Positions 36,099-47,771 are shown, counted from the first letter of the stretch. The stretch is DNA of 64,000 nucleotides from Pictodentalium vernedei (GCA_031216915.1 CM062297.1:531548971-531612970), one strand, 5' to 3'. Translations and numbers: made by a program. The notes: generated by a model from the letters alone, not told the origin.

Positions 36099-36811
36099 TA
36101 CAGATCAAGTTTGCGTTTCGTTCTGCTTGGCTGATTTTTGCGGAAATTACAGGCCCTGGACTCTGAAAAATACAAGTAACAGATTTCCGGGTCATTTTCC
36201 TAAAAATTACACTTTTCCGAGCTTGAAAAATCGGGGCGCGTGGGGTATGTGAGCGTGCTCACTAAGGTTCTATATTTAATAATAGGGTGCTTGTTGGGCG
36301 AATATATTTCGATTATTTAGTATTGCTTTTCACTGATTCCAGAGTGCTCCCCTCTTTGTTTTGAAGAATTTTCCTTCAAAAAAAGGTGGGGGGGATTTTT
36401 CTTAATCTCCTCCGCCTTGATAAGTGTGTAACTATGAGTGAAGCTGTTTTGTCTGTAGATTATTACTTATCCTTGATACAGCTTGTTTCTTATTTGTATA
36501 TGGCATTTGTTTGTGAGGGTTAGTCTCTCACCCTCAAACACACCATCTTATTATTAAGGGACTCAGTCCGTTCTAGCCTTAAATTAGGGGCTCGTTACAC
36601 CCATTTAGCATAATCTTTCATGCTAAGATTATGGAATTACTTGGATATGGCTCCTTATATATGATATGTCTTCTCTATTATTGTATAGAGAGACATACAT
36701 GTAATTCCTTTTAAATTTAATTTCCTTTCACCTTGCAATGCAGGCTTAGGAGCTATATTTGGTCTGCTAATTCTTAAGTCCTAGGTCCTCCGCCTTTTTA
36801 CGATTCAGCTA

Positions 36812-36893
36812 GTCTGGGCCTATGGTTATTAGTATAAAAATATGATAAATTTAAAGTAATTTGTATATTTTTTATACTTATCAATGGCCCAGA
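36812..36893. repeat. E3 internal complementary region
   Basis: GGTTATTAGTATAAAAAT complements the E3 left end, and ATGATAAATTTAAAGTAATTT..CTTATCAATGGCCC complements its right end (37130-37192). Confidence 0.88.
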
Positions 36894-36954
36894 CAGGGTT
36901 GGCCCTCCCATGAGTGGGCACTCATACCTCCCCGCTGAGTTATTATTAGTACAC

Positions 36955-37192
36955 TCATCTACAAAGAATGATGTTGGCGCTAATTCCGGTCTCTTCTTGA
37001 CCACTGCGCATGCGCAGATGGTAAAGGTATGGAGGGCCAGATAGGACTTTTAATTTTCATTTTTGTATGCAAATTTTGGGGATTGTGGGGTTCAAAATTT
37101 GTGTTTCGCCCTTGATAATATCGAGTTTGCACCAGCTAGTCTGGGCCATTGGTAAATATAAAAAAATATACAAATTGCTTTAAATTTATCAT
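36955..37192 (-). repeat. E3 right inverted terminal repeat
   Basis: Inverted match to 18667-18860, with a perfect TGCGCATGCGCA at 37005-37016. Confidence 0.9.
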
Positions 37193-37233
37193 ACTCTATA
37201 AGCAAAAGAAACTCTATATTTGCTACCATTTTT

Positions 37234-40200
37234 AGCTTAACTTGACATAGTCAAGATAAGCTATTGCCATCACGCGTGCAGAAGTCTGTTAGTCTGTGAG
37301 TCTGTGACGTCTGTTAACATTTTCCTTTAGCATGGGCTACACCCCGCAGTTCTTGTCTGATCGTCACGAAATTTCATATGCAGGTTTGGGGGTCATGTCT
37401 AGATGAGAACATCCCCTTTTGGTCACGATCGAGCAACCAGTATGACTGCCCGAGCCCAAAACCCAAAAACCATTAGCACAGTCTACAGGTTGTATTTATG
37501 AAGGGATTTCATTGTAACTTGGTAGGATGCCTCTGTATAATGCCTAGATGAGAATGTCCCCTTTTGGGCATGATCTATCAACCGTGATGGCTGCCCAAGC
37601 CCGAAACCCAAAAACTTTTAGCACAGTCTGCAGGTCATGTTTAATGTGGAGGGATTTCATTGTAACTTGGTAGGATGACTCCTTATGATGTCTAGATGAG
37701 AATTTCCCCATTTGGGCATGATCTGCCAACCGTGACGACTGCCCGAGCCCAAAACCCAAAAACCTTTAGCACAGTCTACAGGTCATATTTATTGAGGAAT
37801 TACATTGTAACTTGGTGGGTTGACTTCATACAATGTCTAGATGAGAAAGTCCCCTTTTGGATGTGATTGGGCAACTGTGACAGCTTCAGGGGCCCGAAGC
37901 CCGAAAACCTTTAGCACAGTCCAGAGGTCATATTCATGAAGAAATTTCATTGTAACTTGGTAGGATGACTCCAAATAATGTCTAGATGAGAACGTCCCAT
38001 TTTGAACGCGATCATGCAGCCTTGATGGGTACCCGAGCCCAAAAACCTTTAGCACAGGCAAAAGGTCATATTTATGGAAGGATTTCATTGTAACCTGTTA
38101 GGTTGACTCCATATAATGCCTAGATGATGACATCCCCTTTTGGTCGTAATTGGTCAGTTGTGATGGCTACAAGTGCCCGAAGCCCGAAAACCTTGAGCAC
38201 AGTCTACAGGTCATATTTATGAAGGGATTTCATTGTAACTTCTTAGGAGCACTCCAGATGATGCCTTGATGAGATTGTCCCCTATGGTTGCGATCATTCA
38301 GCCATGATGGCTGCCCAAGCCCGAAGCCTGAAAAACCTTTAGCACAGTCTACAGGTCATATTTATGAAGGGATTTCATTGTGACTTGGGAGGTTAACTTC
38401 ATATAATGTCTAGATGAGAACATCCCCTTTTGGACATGATTGGGCAACTGTGACGGCTAAAGGTGCCCGAAGCCCAAAGACCTTTAACACGGTCTACAGG
38501 TCATATTTATGAGGGGATTTCATTGTAACTTGGTAGGATGACTCCAAATAATGTCTAGATGAGAACGTCCCATTTTGATCGTGATCATTCAGCCTTGATG
38601 GGTGCCCGAGCCCAAAAACTTTTAGCATAGGTAAAACGTCATATTTATGGAAGGATTTCATTGTAACCTATTAGGTTGACTCCATATAATGCCTAGATGA
38701 TGACATCCCCTTTTGGTGATGATTGGTCAACTGTGACGGCTTCAGGGGCCCGAAGCCCGAAAACCGTGAGCACAGTCTGCAGGTCATATTTATGAAGGGA
38801 TTTCATTGTAACTACATAGGATCACTCCAGTTGAAGCCCAGATGAGATTGTCCCCTTTGGTTGCGATCATTCAACCATGATGGCTGCCCGACCCCGAAGC
38901 CCGAAAACCTTAAGCACAGTCTGTCTACAGGTCATATTTATGAAGGGATTTCATTGTAACTTGGTAGTTTGATGTCATATAATGTCTAGATGGGAACTTC
39001 CCCTTTTGGACATGAATGGGCAACTTTGACGGCTAAAGGTGCCCGAAGTCCGAAAACCTTTAGCACAGTCTACAGGTCATATTTATGAAGGGATTTCCTT
39101 GTAACTTGGTAGGATGACTCCAAATAATGTCTAGATGAGAACGTCCCATTTTGGTCGTAATCATTCAGCCTTGATGGGTGCCCGAGCCCAAAAACCTTTA
39201 GCATAGGCAAAAGGTTATATTTATAGAAGGATTTCATTGTAACCTGTTAGGTTGACTCCATATAATGCCTAGATGATGACATCCCCTTTTGGTCGTGATT
39301 GGTCAGCTGTGATGGCTACAAGTGCCCGAAGCCTGAAAACCTTGAGCACAGTCTACAGGTCATATTTATGAAGGGATTTCATTGTAACTTCGCAGGATCA
39401 CTCCAGATGATGCCCAGATGAGATTGTCCCCTTTGGTTGCGATCATTCAACCATGATGGCTGCCTGAGCCCGAAGCCCGAAACCCTTTAGCATAGTCTGC
39501 AGGTCATATTTATGAAGGGCTTTCATTGTAACTTGGTAGGTTGACTCCAAATAGTGTCCAGATGAGAACGTCCCCTTTTGGTCACGATCATTCAGCCTTG
39601 ATGGCTGCCTGAGCCCAAAAACCTTTAGCATGTCTGTAGGTCGTATTTATGGAAGGATTTCATTGTAACTTGTTAGGTTGACTCCATATAATGCCTAGAT
39701 GATGACATCTCCTTTTGGTCGTGGTTGGTTAACTGTGATGGCTGCAGGTGCCTGAAGCCCAAAAATCTTGAGCACAGTCTACAGGTCATATTTATGAAGG
39801 GATTTTATTGTAACTTCATAGGATCACTCCAGATGATGTCCAGATGAGAATGTCCCCTTTTGGTTGCGATCACTCAACCATGATGGCTGCCTAAGCCTAA
39901 AGCCCGAAAACCTTTAGCACAGTCTTCAGATCATATTTATGAAGGGATTTCATTGTAACTTGGTAGGTTGACTTCATGTAATGTCTAGATGAGAACAGCC
40001 CCTTTTGGACACCATTAGGCAACTGTGTTGGCTACAGGGGCCCAAAGCCCGAAAATCATTAGCACAGTCTACAGGTAATATTTATGAATGGATTTCATTG
40101 TACCTTGGTAGGATGACTCTAAATAATGTCTAGATGAAAACGTCCCCTTTTGGCCGCGATCATTCAGCCTTGATGGCTGCCCGAACCCAAAATTTTTAGC

Positions 40201-40980
40201 ATAATCTATTGGTCATATTTATGGAAGGACTTCATTGTAACCCGTAAGTTTGACTCCATATAATGCCTAGATGATGACATCCCCTTTTGGTCGTGATTGG
40301 TCAACTGTGACGGCTTCAGGGGCCCGAAGCCCAAAAACCTTGAGCACAGTCTATAGGTCATATTTATGAAGGGATTTCATTGTAACTTTGTAGGATCACT
40401 CCAGATGATGCCCAGATGAGAATGTCCCCTTTTGGTTGTGATCATTCAACCATGATGGCTGCCAGAGCCCAAAGCCCAAAAACCTTTAGCACAGTCTACA
40501 GGTCATATTTATTAAGGGATTTCATTGTAACTTGGTAGGTTGACTTCATATGTCTACATGTAGATGAGAACGTCCCCTTTGGACGCAATTGGGAAACTGA
40601 TGGCTACAGGGGCCCGAAGCCCGAAAACCTTTAGCACAGTCTACAGGCCATATTTATGAAGGGACTTTAATGTAACTTGATAGGATGACTCGTTTTGGAA
40701 TAATTTCACTGTAACTTGGTAACTTTCGTTGATATACGTTAACTGTGAGGGCCACATACATTAACTGTGAGGTCATATTAACCCACCCCTCAGCTCTTTA
40801 GTACAGTGTACACCTCATATTATTTTTATCATAAACATAGCATAGAGGGAACAGAAATGAACATATTCCCAATTATCACAATTCTTGTCTTATTTCATAA
40901 TCCTTTCATAAACATTGAACATTATCCTTTTCATCAAACACAACACACAAGTTAAGCTACAGTGTCATTGACACTTTCAT
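37234..40980 (+). mobile_element. Element carrying ~22 tandem units in a higher-order repeat
   Basis: The left end is a fold-back (AGCTTAACTTGA..TCAAGATAAGCT, 37234-37262) followed by GTCTGTTAGTCTGTGAGTCTG. The right end AAGTTAAGCTA (40949-40959) plus hairpin AGTGTCATTGACACT (40961-40975) is nearly identical to that of 3364-5174. In between are about 22 units of 137-148 bp, each with CAGGTCATATTTATGAAGGG, TTTCATTGTAACTTGG, a TCTAGATGAGAACGTCCCC-type block and GCCCGAGCCC. Units differ systematically and one type recurs about every fourth unit. Confidence 0.85.
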
Positions 40981-41412
40981 TCAAGTATGCCATGTGAACA
41001 TTCTTTTTATTATACAAAAAGGAACAGTACTATGTGATATATTCACACAAGTTTACTTGTTTTCACTTTTTGAACACTTGAATATTACCCTGGAATATTA
41101 AGGAATAAATTTTGTTCATCTCTTATGAGGATAAAAAATATTGTTTTTCAGATATTTTTTTATTTAACCTATTCTGAAACGAATATCACAATTCCCTACC
41201 TCTTTTTATTTTTCTTGACTGGGGAGTGGGGTTGGGGCAGCAGAGGGGGGGGGGGGGTGGGTGGAATGGGTTTACAAAGTGGGAAAACAAAAATGAAGTG
41301 ATTACTATTCTTAATTTTAGATTTTCATTGTTTTCTTGAAAGATATTATCAGGCAAAAGTACATCGAATCCCAACCGATCCCCATCCAATATGTGTTCCA
41401 GTAATAGACCTC

Positions 41413-41790
41413 TTGGGAGCATGTTGGCTCAGTGGTTAGACTATCAGACTTCAAACTGATAGGTCCATGATTTGATCCTGGCCAGGGGTAGCTGCATTGT
41501 GTCCTTGGGCAAGACACATTGATTCCAATTACCCACATTGGGGCATGGTGGTGCCATGTCTTGAGGCATACAGCAAGTCAATGGGCACTTGCCTACTGAC
41601 AGTACTAACCCTGCATGTGCAGAGTTAGTATATTGGGGAAAGTGACATTTGCACACCACTGCCCGGTGGTTCTTGCCAGGTACTCGGGCTTCATTCACCT
41701 GTAAAACTGCCTGACACGATGTGATCCTAGCTATTGAAAATGTCATTAAGCCTTAATAAATAACAGAATAAATCAATTATAAATAAATCA
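41413..41790 (+). mobile_element. tRNA-derived SINE, plus strand
   Basis: The tRNA-like head has an A box (TGGCTCAGTGGTTAGA, 41425-41440) and a weak B box (GGTCCATGATTTGATCC). Then comes the conserved GTGTCCTTGGGCAAGACAC block (about 41500-41519), a body ending AAAACTGCCTGACACGATGTG, and an ATAA-rich tail. The same body occurs on the minus strand at 44052-44368 and 55215-55530. Confidence 0.88.
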
Positions 41791-41899
41791 ACCTCTTAAC
41801 TTCCAAGGGAATTAATTCTAGGTCAAAGCAAAGAAAGTTGTCTAAATTTTTATGGACTATTTTGATTATTCCCCTTACTGAATAAACATACCATTTCCA

Positions 41900-42407
41900 T
41901 TAACTCTTTGCATGCTGCTGGTGGATATTCCAGCCCAGGACAGGAAGTCTCTTGCCACTGAAAAAGTCAAATTTGAGCACATTTTAGAAAAATTTCCCCA
42001 GCAAATTGTATCAACCTTTGGACCAGTGATTTCTCAAGACAAATATTCATGAATTTTTCATCAAATGAAGCCATGGCTGAAGCAGCCATGACTAGATGTG
42101 ATGAAAAATATTTTTAAAATACTGAGTGCAAGGTGGTCACATTTGACCTTCATATTTGCGTGCATTAGTTTTCACCACATCTTCAAGGTGAAGGTCACAA
42201 TTGACCTTCATATGTTCAGCATCACAAATCGTGTATCAAGCATAACCCCAAAACTATTAGGGCTACAATCATCTTACTTCGCGCAATTATTTCCATAGTT
42301 ATGGCCCTTTTCATTCTTTCGACTTGACACTTTTTGGCAGGTCGGGGGCATTGGCACACGCTTTGCGTTGCCCCTCTTGTTAAAATACTGAGTGGGTTGA
42401 GAGTTAA
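41900..42407. mobile_element. TTAA-bounded MITE (copy 2), interrupted
   Basis: TTAA at 41900-41903 and 42404-42407. Core CCATGGCTG-aag-CAGCCATG at about 42071-42090. It is an inverted relative of 10143-10360 (shared CCCAGGACAGGA and CTAGATGTGATGAAAAA). Interrupted by a 251-bp insert at 42129-42379. Confidence 0.7.
42129..42379 (+). mobile_element. Short insert flanked by a 15-bp direct repeat
   Basis: Flanked by TTAAAATACTGAGTG at 42114-42128 and 42380-42394. It contains two TTGACCTTCATAT blocks, AGTTATGGCCCTT, and ends with the hairpin GGGGCA..TGCCCC then TCTTG. The 15-bp duplication would suit a retroposed insert, but the 3' hairpin plus CTTGTT looks like the other hairpin-ended elements here; its class is unresolved. 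Confidence 0.65.
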
Positions 42408-42446
42408 GCTTTAAATGCAAAAGCTGGTTGATTGCTTTTCCTTTTT

Positions 42447-42656
42447 TTAACCCTTTACCCAATGCAGATGATATCAAAATTTATTGTTTTAAATATTTTT
42501 TCAAATTCTTTTCCAAATATTTTAACAAACCCGTATGTGACCCCACATTGGAGCAGGCTCAATGAGCTTGTTCCAGTGAGGGGTCACATGATATAGGTTT
42601 TTTTTTTAATTGTAAATTTTGCAGGCAGATGTGCCAGTTCATTGAGTAAAGGTTAA
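42447..42656. mobile_element. TTAA-bounded hairpin MITE
   Basis: TTAACCCTTTACCCAATG at the left and its inverted relative (CATTGAGTAAAGGTTAA) at the right, both ending in TTAA. Centre is a 51-bp imperfect palindrome, GTGACCCC...GGGGTCAC, at 42537-42587. Confidence 0.85.
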
Positions 42657-42826
42657 AAATGAATTTTTTGTTCCCCATGACTTTTTTCCAGCAAATACTC
42701 AATTTAATGGATCTTTAAACTACCTGATTTATTGATAATTATATTGTTGCTTTACTTGTCAGACTAGGCATATGCCTAATTCTCAGACTTCTTTTATCTG
42801 TATATGTGATAATTGTTTTGTTGTAG

Positions 42827-42981
42827 TGGCTGAACAATAAGAAGAACTTACCAATTGTTGATGTGGTTGTTGATACCTTTCTAACAAACAGTTTGAGACC
42901 ACACCAGAAAGAAGGCATCACATTTCTTTATGAATGTGTCATGGGATATAAAGAATACAGTGGACAAGGATGCATATTAGC
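42827..42981 (+). CDS. RAD54B: RAD54B exon C (start of SNF2 helicase domain)
   Basis: 155 bases between TTGTAG at 42821-42826 and the donor GTAAAC at 42982; starts in phase 0 (TGG) and ends with two bases of a split alanine codon. The encoded LPIVDVVVDTFLTNSLRPHQ and KEGITFLYECVMGYKEYSGQ blocks, then GCILA, are the RAD54B version of the Q-motif region that precedes the ATP-binding loop. Leu-Arg-Pro-His-Gln is the adenine-recognition motif of SNF2 enzymes. The split codon is completed by the first base of exon D, placing an intron directly before the Walker A loop. Confidence 0.94.
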
Positions 42982-43038
42982 GTAAACATTTTAACTCATG
43001 AGCAAATCTTATCTCTTTCAGAAAAGTTGAATGATATT

Positions 43039-43366
43039 CAGGGTTCCCGCGGGCCTTGAAAACCTTGAAAAGCCTTAAATTTGAAAATCAATTTTCAAGG
43101 CCTGGAAAGTTATTGAATTTCCCCAAATCTCCAAAAGTGGCCTAGAAAATCCTTGAAAACAATCTTTCAAAATATAAAAACCATCAAAATTTTCCTGTGA
43201 TTATCCTACAACTTTTTTCCGCTGATACCGTACGCTCGATTTTTAGTTGTTAACCTTGAAAAACCTTGAATTTTACTTCTATGAAGCCTTGAAAAACCTT
43301 AAGTATGGCATGGAAATGGCCTTGAAAAGCCTGGAATCCGCTTACTAATTAGCTGCTGGAACCCCG
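43039..43366. mobile_element. hAT-like MITE with CAGGGTTCC ends
   Basis: Starts CAGGGTTCCCGCGGGCCTTG and ends GGAACCCCG, one change from the inverted end. The body is rich in CCTTGAAAA repeats on both strands' sense. Flanks ATGATATT and ATATATTA only partly agree, so the target duplication is decayed. Confidence 0.7.
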
Positions 43367-43379
43367 ATATATTATTAAC

Positions 43380-43740
43380 TAGCGAGTGATACCCGGCGTT
43401 GCACGGGAGAAGATGGTTATATCAGCCGTTTTCGAAATAAAAGGTCAAGGTCACCCCACGTGGGCACCCCGATAAAGTCAAAATGATCGATGGGTCAATA
43501 TACCTGCACATATGAAATTTTAGACCGATCGATCCAGCCTTTTTCGAAATAAAAGGTCAAGGTCACCAATGTCAAGGTCACCCCGCACGGGCACCCCGAT
43601 AAAGTCAAAATGATCGATGGGTCATTATACCCGCATATACAAAATTTTAGCCCGATCGGCCCAGCCATTTTCGAAATAAAAGGTCATGGTCATCAATTTC
43701 AAGGTCAAGGTTTAAGTTATACATACCGGTATTTATTTTC
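43380..43740 (+). repeat. Element with GGTCAAGGTCACC tandem blocks
   Basis: Starts near AGTGATACCCGGCGTTGCACGG. Three blocks with TTTCGAAATAAAAGGTCA at 43431, 43543 and 43670 (112-127 bp apart), alternating with CCCCGATAAAGTCAAAATGA. No coding capacity. Confidence 0.7.
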
Positions 43741-44051
43741 AATTTGATTTCCTAGGAAATATTTTCTTAACTATTTCACTTTATACTTTATCTTCACATT
43801 GAAAGTACTCCAAAGGGAAGTTGTTGAATTATTTAGAACTAAGTCACTCAGTTGTAATCCGCAAATTGTCAGCTCCATGGCCTTTATTGAGAGGAAGAAG
43901 GTTTTAATGGTTACCACTACATAAAATCCATCTTGTCACTATATACTTTACTCTTTAAAACTGTTACAGAAATAAACAAAGATGTAGTAGAATGGAGTGG
44001 GGATGTATTTATTTATTGATGTTTAAGGTCACATATTTATGCACAATGGCT

Positions 44052-44368
44052 AATCATGACCGTGACAGTTTTACGGGTGGAGGAAGCCGGAGTACCCAGA
44101 GAGAACCACCGAGCAACGACGAGCAGCTGCCAGCTCCCCAACATCGTAACTCTGCACTGCAGCACAGGCAGGGTTAGATTGGTTGAAGACATGCGTACCA
44201 TCGACGTGCAGTACGCCTTAGTACACGGCGTCATCGTGCCCCCACGTGGGCAATGGAGATGAAGTGTCTTGCCCAAGGACACAACGCGGTTGCCGCAGGT
44301 GGGATTCGAACCGAGGACCTCTCGGCTTGCAGCCTGCACCTCTACCTACTGAGCCACCGCACTCCCTA
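44052..44368 (-). mobile_element. tRNA-derived SINE, minus strand (best preserved)
   Basis: Read on the minus strand: A box TGGCTCAGTAGGTAGA (plus 44341-44356), B box GGTTCGAATCC (plus 44302-44312), then GTGTCCTTGGGCAAGACAC, a GC-rich body, and CCACCCGTAAAACTGTCACGG at the end. Promoter boxes are canonical. Tail is lost against neighbouring repeat. Confidence 0.92.
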
Positions 44369-44672
44369 GGAGTGGGGATGTAACATAATCTATAAAAACA
44401 AGAGTCAGGAGTCATGACACTGAGTAAGCAAATACCGAGGAAGGAGAAAACTAGGAATAGCACTTTGAGGATGAAACAAATTAGCCCCTCTTCCCTTTAT
44501 CCACAACCCCAGCTCCCCTCCCCCTCAAACCCCCCCCCCCCCCCCCCGCCTCCCGAAAAAAAATTCAATGAATTAAAGAAAGAAATGTATAATTTTAGAA
44601 AAATTTTATTTGCGTGGCAGAAAGAATAGAAACAGAAGGGGAGAGGGCAAAAAAAGCACTATTCTAAATCCT

Positions 44673-44922
44673 TTACCTGGTAGATTGCTGGAAGACCATA
44701 TTTGGGCTTCATTCTGAAGTGCACATAACTGCAACTTAAATACTTCATTTTCTGTGGATATGCTTTATATTATCTTTAAAGTGAAATTATTTAATCTATA
44801 TAGCTTGCCTTGTTATAATTTATGTGAGAGTACCTCTAGGCACTCTCCCATAAATTGAAACAAGGCAAAGACATGTAGATAAATTTTGGCAATCGAAAAT
44901 AATTTAGCACTCTATCAGTTAA
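44673..44922. mobile_element. Hairpin MITE, TTAACTGGTAGA family (copy 1)
   Basis: Ends TTACCTGGTAGATTGC and GCACTCTATCAGTTAA. The centre pairs ATTTATGTGAGAGTACC with its inverted relative. Same family as 47772-48014. Confidence 0.8.
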
Positions 44923-45305
44923 GTGAATCACAAAGATGTATAAAGTACCACTAAAAAGTTTTAGCTTAACCCCTATATCCTCATACAACCACAAACTGAC
45001 AACACAAAAGTGCCTCCCCTCCCTTTCCCCCAAAAGGTGGTGGAGGTTACCCCCAAACCTATTCTTTCACAGGAATTATACCAGTAGGGTCATGTATCTT
45101 GACAATATTTTTACATCATCATTGGATGCCTGTAAGGCTTCCAGCAATCATGTAGAAACACTGCAGCTAAGCATCACATTACATCCCCACAGCGCCCTAC
45201 CCCTTTGTTTATTTCCATCACAGTTTTAAGTATAAAGTAAATAGTGGCAAGATGGATTTTACATAGAAGTAACCATTAAACCTTTCTTGATTTTAATTGA
45301 GCGAC

Positions 45306-46130
45306 TTTGTTATGAACATGTTACTTTAATTGTCATACCTCATGGTTTTCAAAGCATTCCCGTGCATGCCCAGCATTTGGTGAAAATCTTTAAAATGAGT
45401 TCACCAGGTCTTCAGGTTGGTCTAATTTGGGTACATCACAGCCTCCCCTAATCACTTCCTGCTCAGCTCCATTTAAGAAACATTTTTCTTAGTACTGACT
45501 ATCTAAAAAGCCATTTTTTTGGTTTCTCATGGCTGTGTTGGTACATCAGAATATCTGTTAATCCTACAGGGCTTAACTCTAACTTTGATAACTTTTACTG
45601 CAATAAAACATGTGCTCCACAGTAAACTTGCAGTCATGAGTATGTATTTCATATTCAGATCTTTGAAACCAGAAACAAGAATGATAAACCCGCCAGTAAA
45701 CACTAATTAATGAACCAGATCATTCATCCGACAGTCTGTATTATTTACGTACTACAGAGTGACCCTGACCTAGATGAAAATACATGGATCTGGAGTGATA
45801 AAGAACTACTTTGGATCTTTATCCTCCAACCATACATCCTTATGGTTTGAACAGGCTTGAATTTTCGTCTTTTCGGTTGTAAGTTCTCCTTTGCATACAA
45901 TAACAACCCCAGAAATCAGAAATGCTAAGGTTGCTCCAGTTATTAGAAGTTTTACTCTTTATCTAACCTGACATAGCAGATGACAAAATTTTATGAATAT
46001 TTTGAGGCAAAAACTGAAGAAATAAAATTGGAATGTCAGTTTTTGTGAATAGCATAGATCGGTCATGACCTTTACTTTAAACAATATTTTATTTCCATAA
46101 AAAAAGACAATAATTGATTAGCATTGAGAA
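45306..46130. other. Intron sequence, nothing recognised
   Basis: RAD54B intron without identifiable repeats or open frames of note. Confidence 0.6.
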
Positions 46131-46439
46131 CAAAAATATCTTGAACATGGAAAGAGGATTCAGCAGTGAGCTAAGTGCTTATTCGGGGCCATCTCCTGGT
46201 AGTTGTATGTTACAGTTATAATGGCTGATACAGAGGTGATTTGGTCTGTATAATAAGATAAACATATGCATAAAAATGCAATAATAAGTGAGTAGAGGGG
46301 AGGGGGGGGGGGGTGGTTCTTAGGGGGATAAGGGGAAGAGACAAAAGTGGAAGAGAAGGAGAGAGAGACCCGGCGAGGTGGTGACTGGTCTGCTTTTAGT
46401 CGATGAATGCATCGTAATACAAAGTTGAAGAGACGTTAC

Positions 46440-47313
46440 TAACTTATAGACCATAATATACATTAGCAAAACCTTTTTGATAATAGGATAAACTTGTGGG
46501 CCTTCTCAAAGATTATTTTGTTCATTACAGGATTATAGTGTTCAGATCCGAACAGTAAGATGACAGTTGTAACATTACACTGGAGAGTGCCTAGTGTCTG
46601 ATCCCATTGTTGAGAGTAAAGGGGGCAGTGAAAAAAAAAGTGATCAGCAGTTTCACGTTTGCTTCATCAGCAAAGGCATGTGTCTGACAGAAAGTTGTTG
46701 TACAAATCATTGTTGAGATTACTACAGTTAAGATGTAGGTGACAATGAATTATTTGGGCTTGGCTCGATTTATGAAAGTAGAAGTGGTTAGGTACAATAT
46801 TCAAATTTCTGTATAGGTAACCTTTGAATTGTGGAAGTGAATTATTTTGCCCAATTTTAGGTGGAATCTCATTCCACAAGCGCGTGGTAGAGGGGAGGAA
46901 GGAAGTATGATATGATTGGGTGCAACACAAAGGTGTGATGCGATTCAAATTGTTTCTTAGATTGTAATATTGGGTTTCAGAACTGGATGGAGGGATTAGG
47001 TTAGATGAATATGCGGGGACAAGGCTGTGATGCATCTTAAAAAATTGTATTAACTTATGATTTTGCAGCCTTGTTCCGAGTGTGTCCCATCCCAATTCGG
47101 CATACAGACCATGCTTACCAGCGCTCATGGTACCCCTAGTAATAATTCTTGCCGCTTCAATTTGGATTTTCTCCAGTTCATCATCAGCTTCCCCAGCTGT
47201 ACAGTTATCCCAGATGTATTGGCGAATTCAAGGATTGGGCGGACATATGCAAAGTAGATTTTCTCTAGAGATTTTTTCTTTAGGTAAAGGTATGTGAAAA
47301 AAGAATTGATCAT
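46440..47313 (-). pseudogene. LINE reverse transcriptase C-terminal fragment (CR1/Jockey-like)
   Basis: On the minus strand, a frame starting at 47313 encodes YLKKKSLEKIYFAYVRPILE, the typical end of the RT thumb in CR1/Jockey-type LINEs. After a frameshift near 47150 it continues with AGKHGLYAELGWDTLGTRL and later SFLPSTTRLWNEIPP and SLPQFKGYL, again standard for the C-terminal region. After two stops the frame goes on as SKRETADHFFFHCPLYSQQW, the zinc-binding-like C-terminus. 5'-truncated, with no endonuclease or palm motifs, so a dead copy. A G-run at 46301-46314 lies beyond its 3' side. Confidence 0.85.
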
Positions 47314-47771
47314 ACAAATTATGAGTTTTGAAATTTCAGAAACCAGCAGTGACTGAGATGAGACATGAGATCGTCAACAGCGTACAACATGGCCAAGCTT
47401 CAAACTCATTTGTTTTTCTTCTTACTGAATGCATATAGTTCCACGAGTTCAGAGGCCACAAAGTTTGTTAAAGTTGGAGAAGTCCCTTAAGCATTATTAA
47501 AGATTTTGTGCTCATTATCAAAATAATACATGTACCAAAATCTACATTACTGACACAGCATTCAGTTGCTTTTTCTTTTGTTTCTTTGAAATTTCTGTAT
47601 TTTAATACAATATATATTGCTCGTAATATGTTATTAGATTAATTTGTTTTTATATATACTTATCACCTTGTTGCAAAATTGCAACAACATACTTTTTATG
47701 AACAAAAATGTGTTGATAATTACCAAAATATGAATGATTGCTTTAAATTTACCCATTCATAACCAAGCTCA
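47314..47771. other. Intron sequence, nothing recognised
   Basis: AT-rich intron between the LINE fragment and the next MITE; no features seen. Confidence 0.6.

Larger units (their letters stand above)
32627..36245. mobile_element. CCCCACGC-TIR element with ~161-bp tandem array, itself interrupted
   Basis: The ends CCCCACGC (32627-32634) and GCGTGGGG (36238-36245) are each flanked by TA, consistent with a TA target duplication. The left end also folds back with GCGGGG at about 32650. A GTCAGTC/GTCCGTC-rich stretch follows (32670-32750). Then come units starting CACGCTTCCAGATATTGAGC at 32770, 32930, 33091, 33252, 33414 and 33577 (160-163 bp), each containing TTACCGAAATTACGGCCCTT. The array is interrupted at 33646 by a hAT-like element and resumes after 36106. 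Confidence 0.75.
18667..37192 (+). mobile_element. DIRS-like retrotransposon E3, split by nested elements
   Basis: Left terminus at 18667 (ACTTTTATACTAATAACCAATGG) and right terminus ending TTTATCAT at 37192. The inverted terminal repeats share ATTTGCATAC..AATTTTGAA and a GGGCCATTGGT end. The internal complementary region at 36812-36893 matches this pair of ends. The body is interrupted by E2 (19071-27010) and by a stack of DNA elements at 32627-36245. Remaining coding sequence is decayed gag (27676-29820) and RT (29845-32213). Without the inserts the element would be about 7 kb. Confidence 0.88.
43895..45305. repeat. Long inverted repeat pair around SINE and MITE inserts
   Basis: The arms 43895-44013 and 45182-45305 are inverted copies at roughly 80%, sharing TAAAATCCATCTTG / CAAGATGGATTTTA and AAATAAACAAAG / CTTTGTTTATTT. 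They probably mark the two ends of one older palindromic element, opened by the SINE at 44052, a C-run at 44530-44548 and the MITE at 44673. Confidence 0.65.

Noticed and set aside
44302-44356. A real tRNA gene on the minus strand
   Set aside because: A and B boxes are present, but the sequence continues into the SINE body shared with two other copies and the head does not give a clear cloverleaf by eye.
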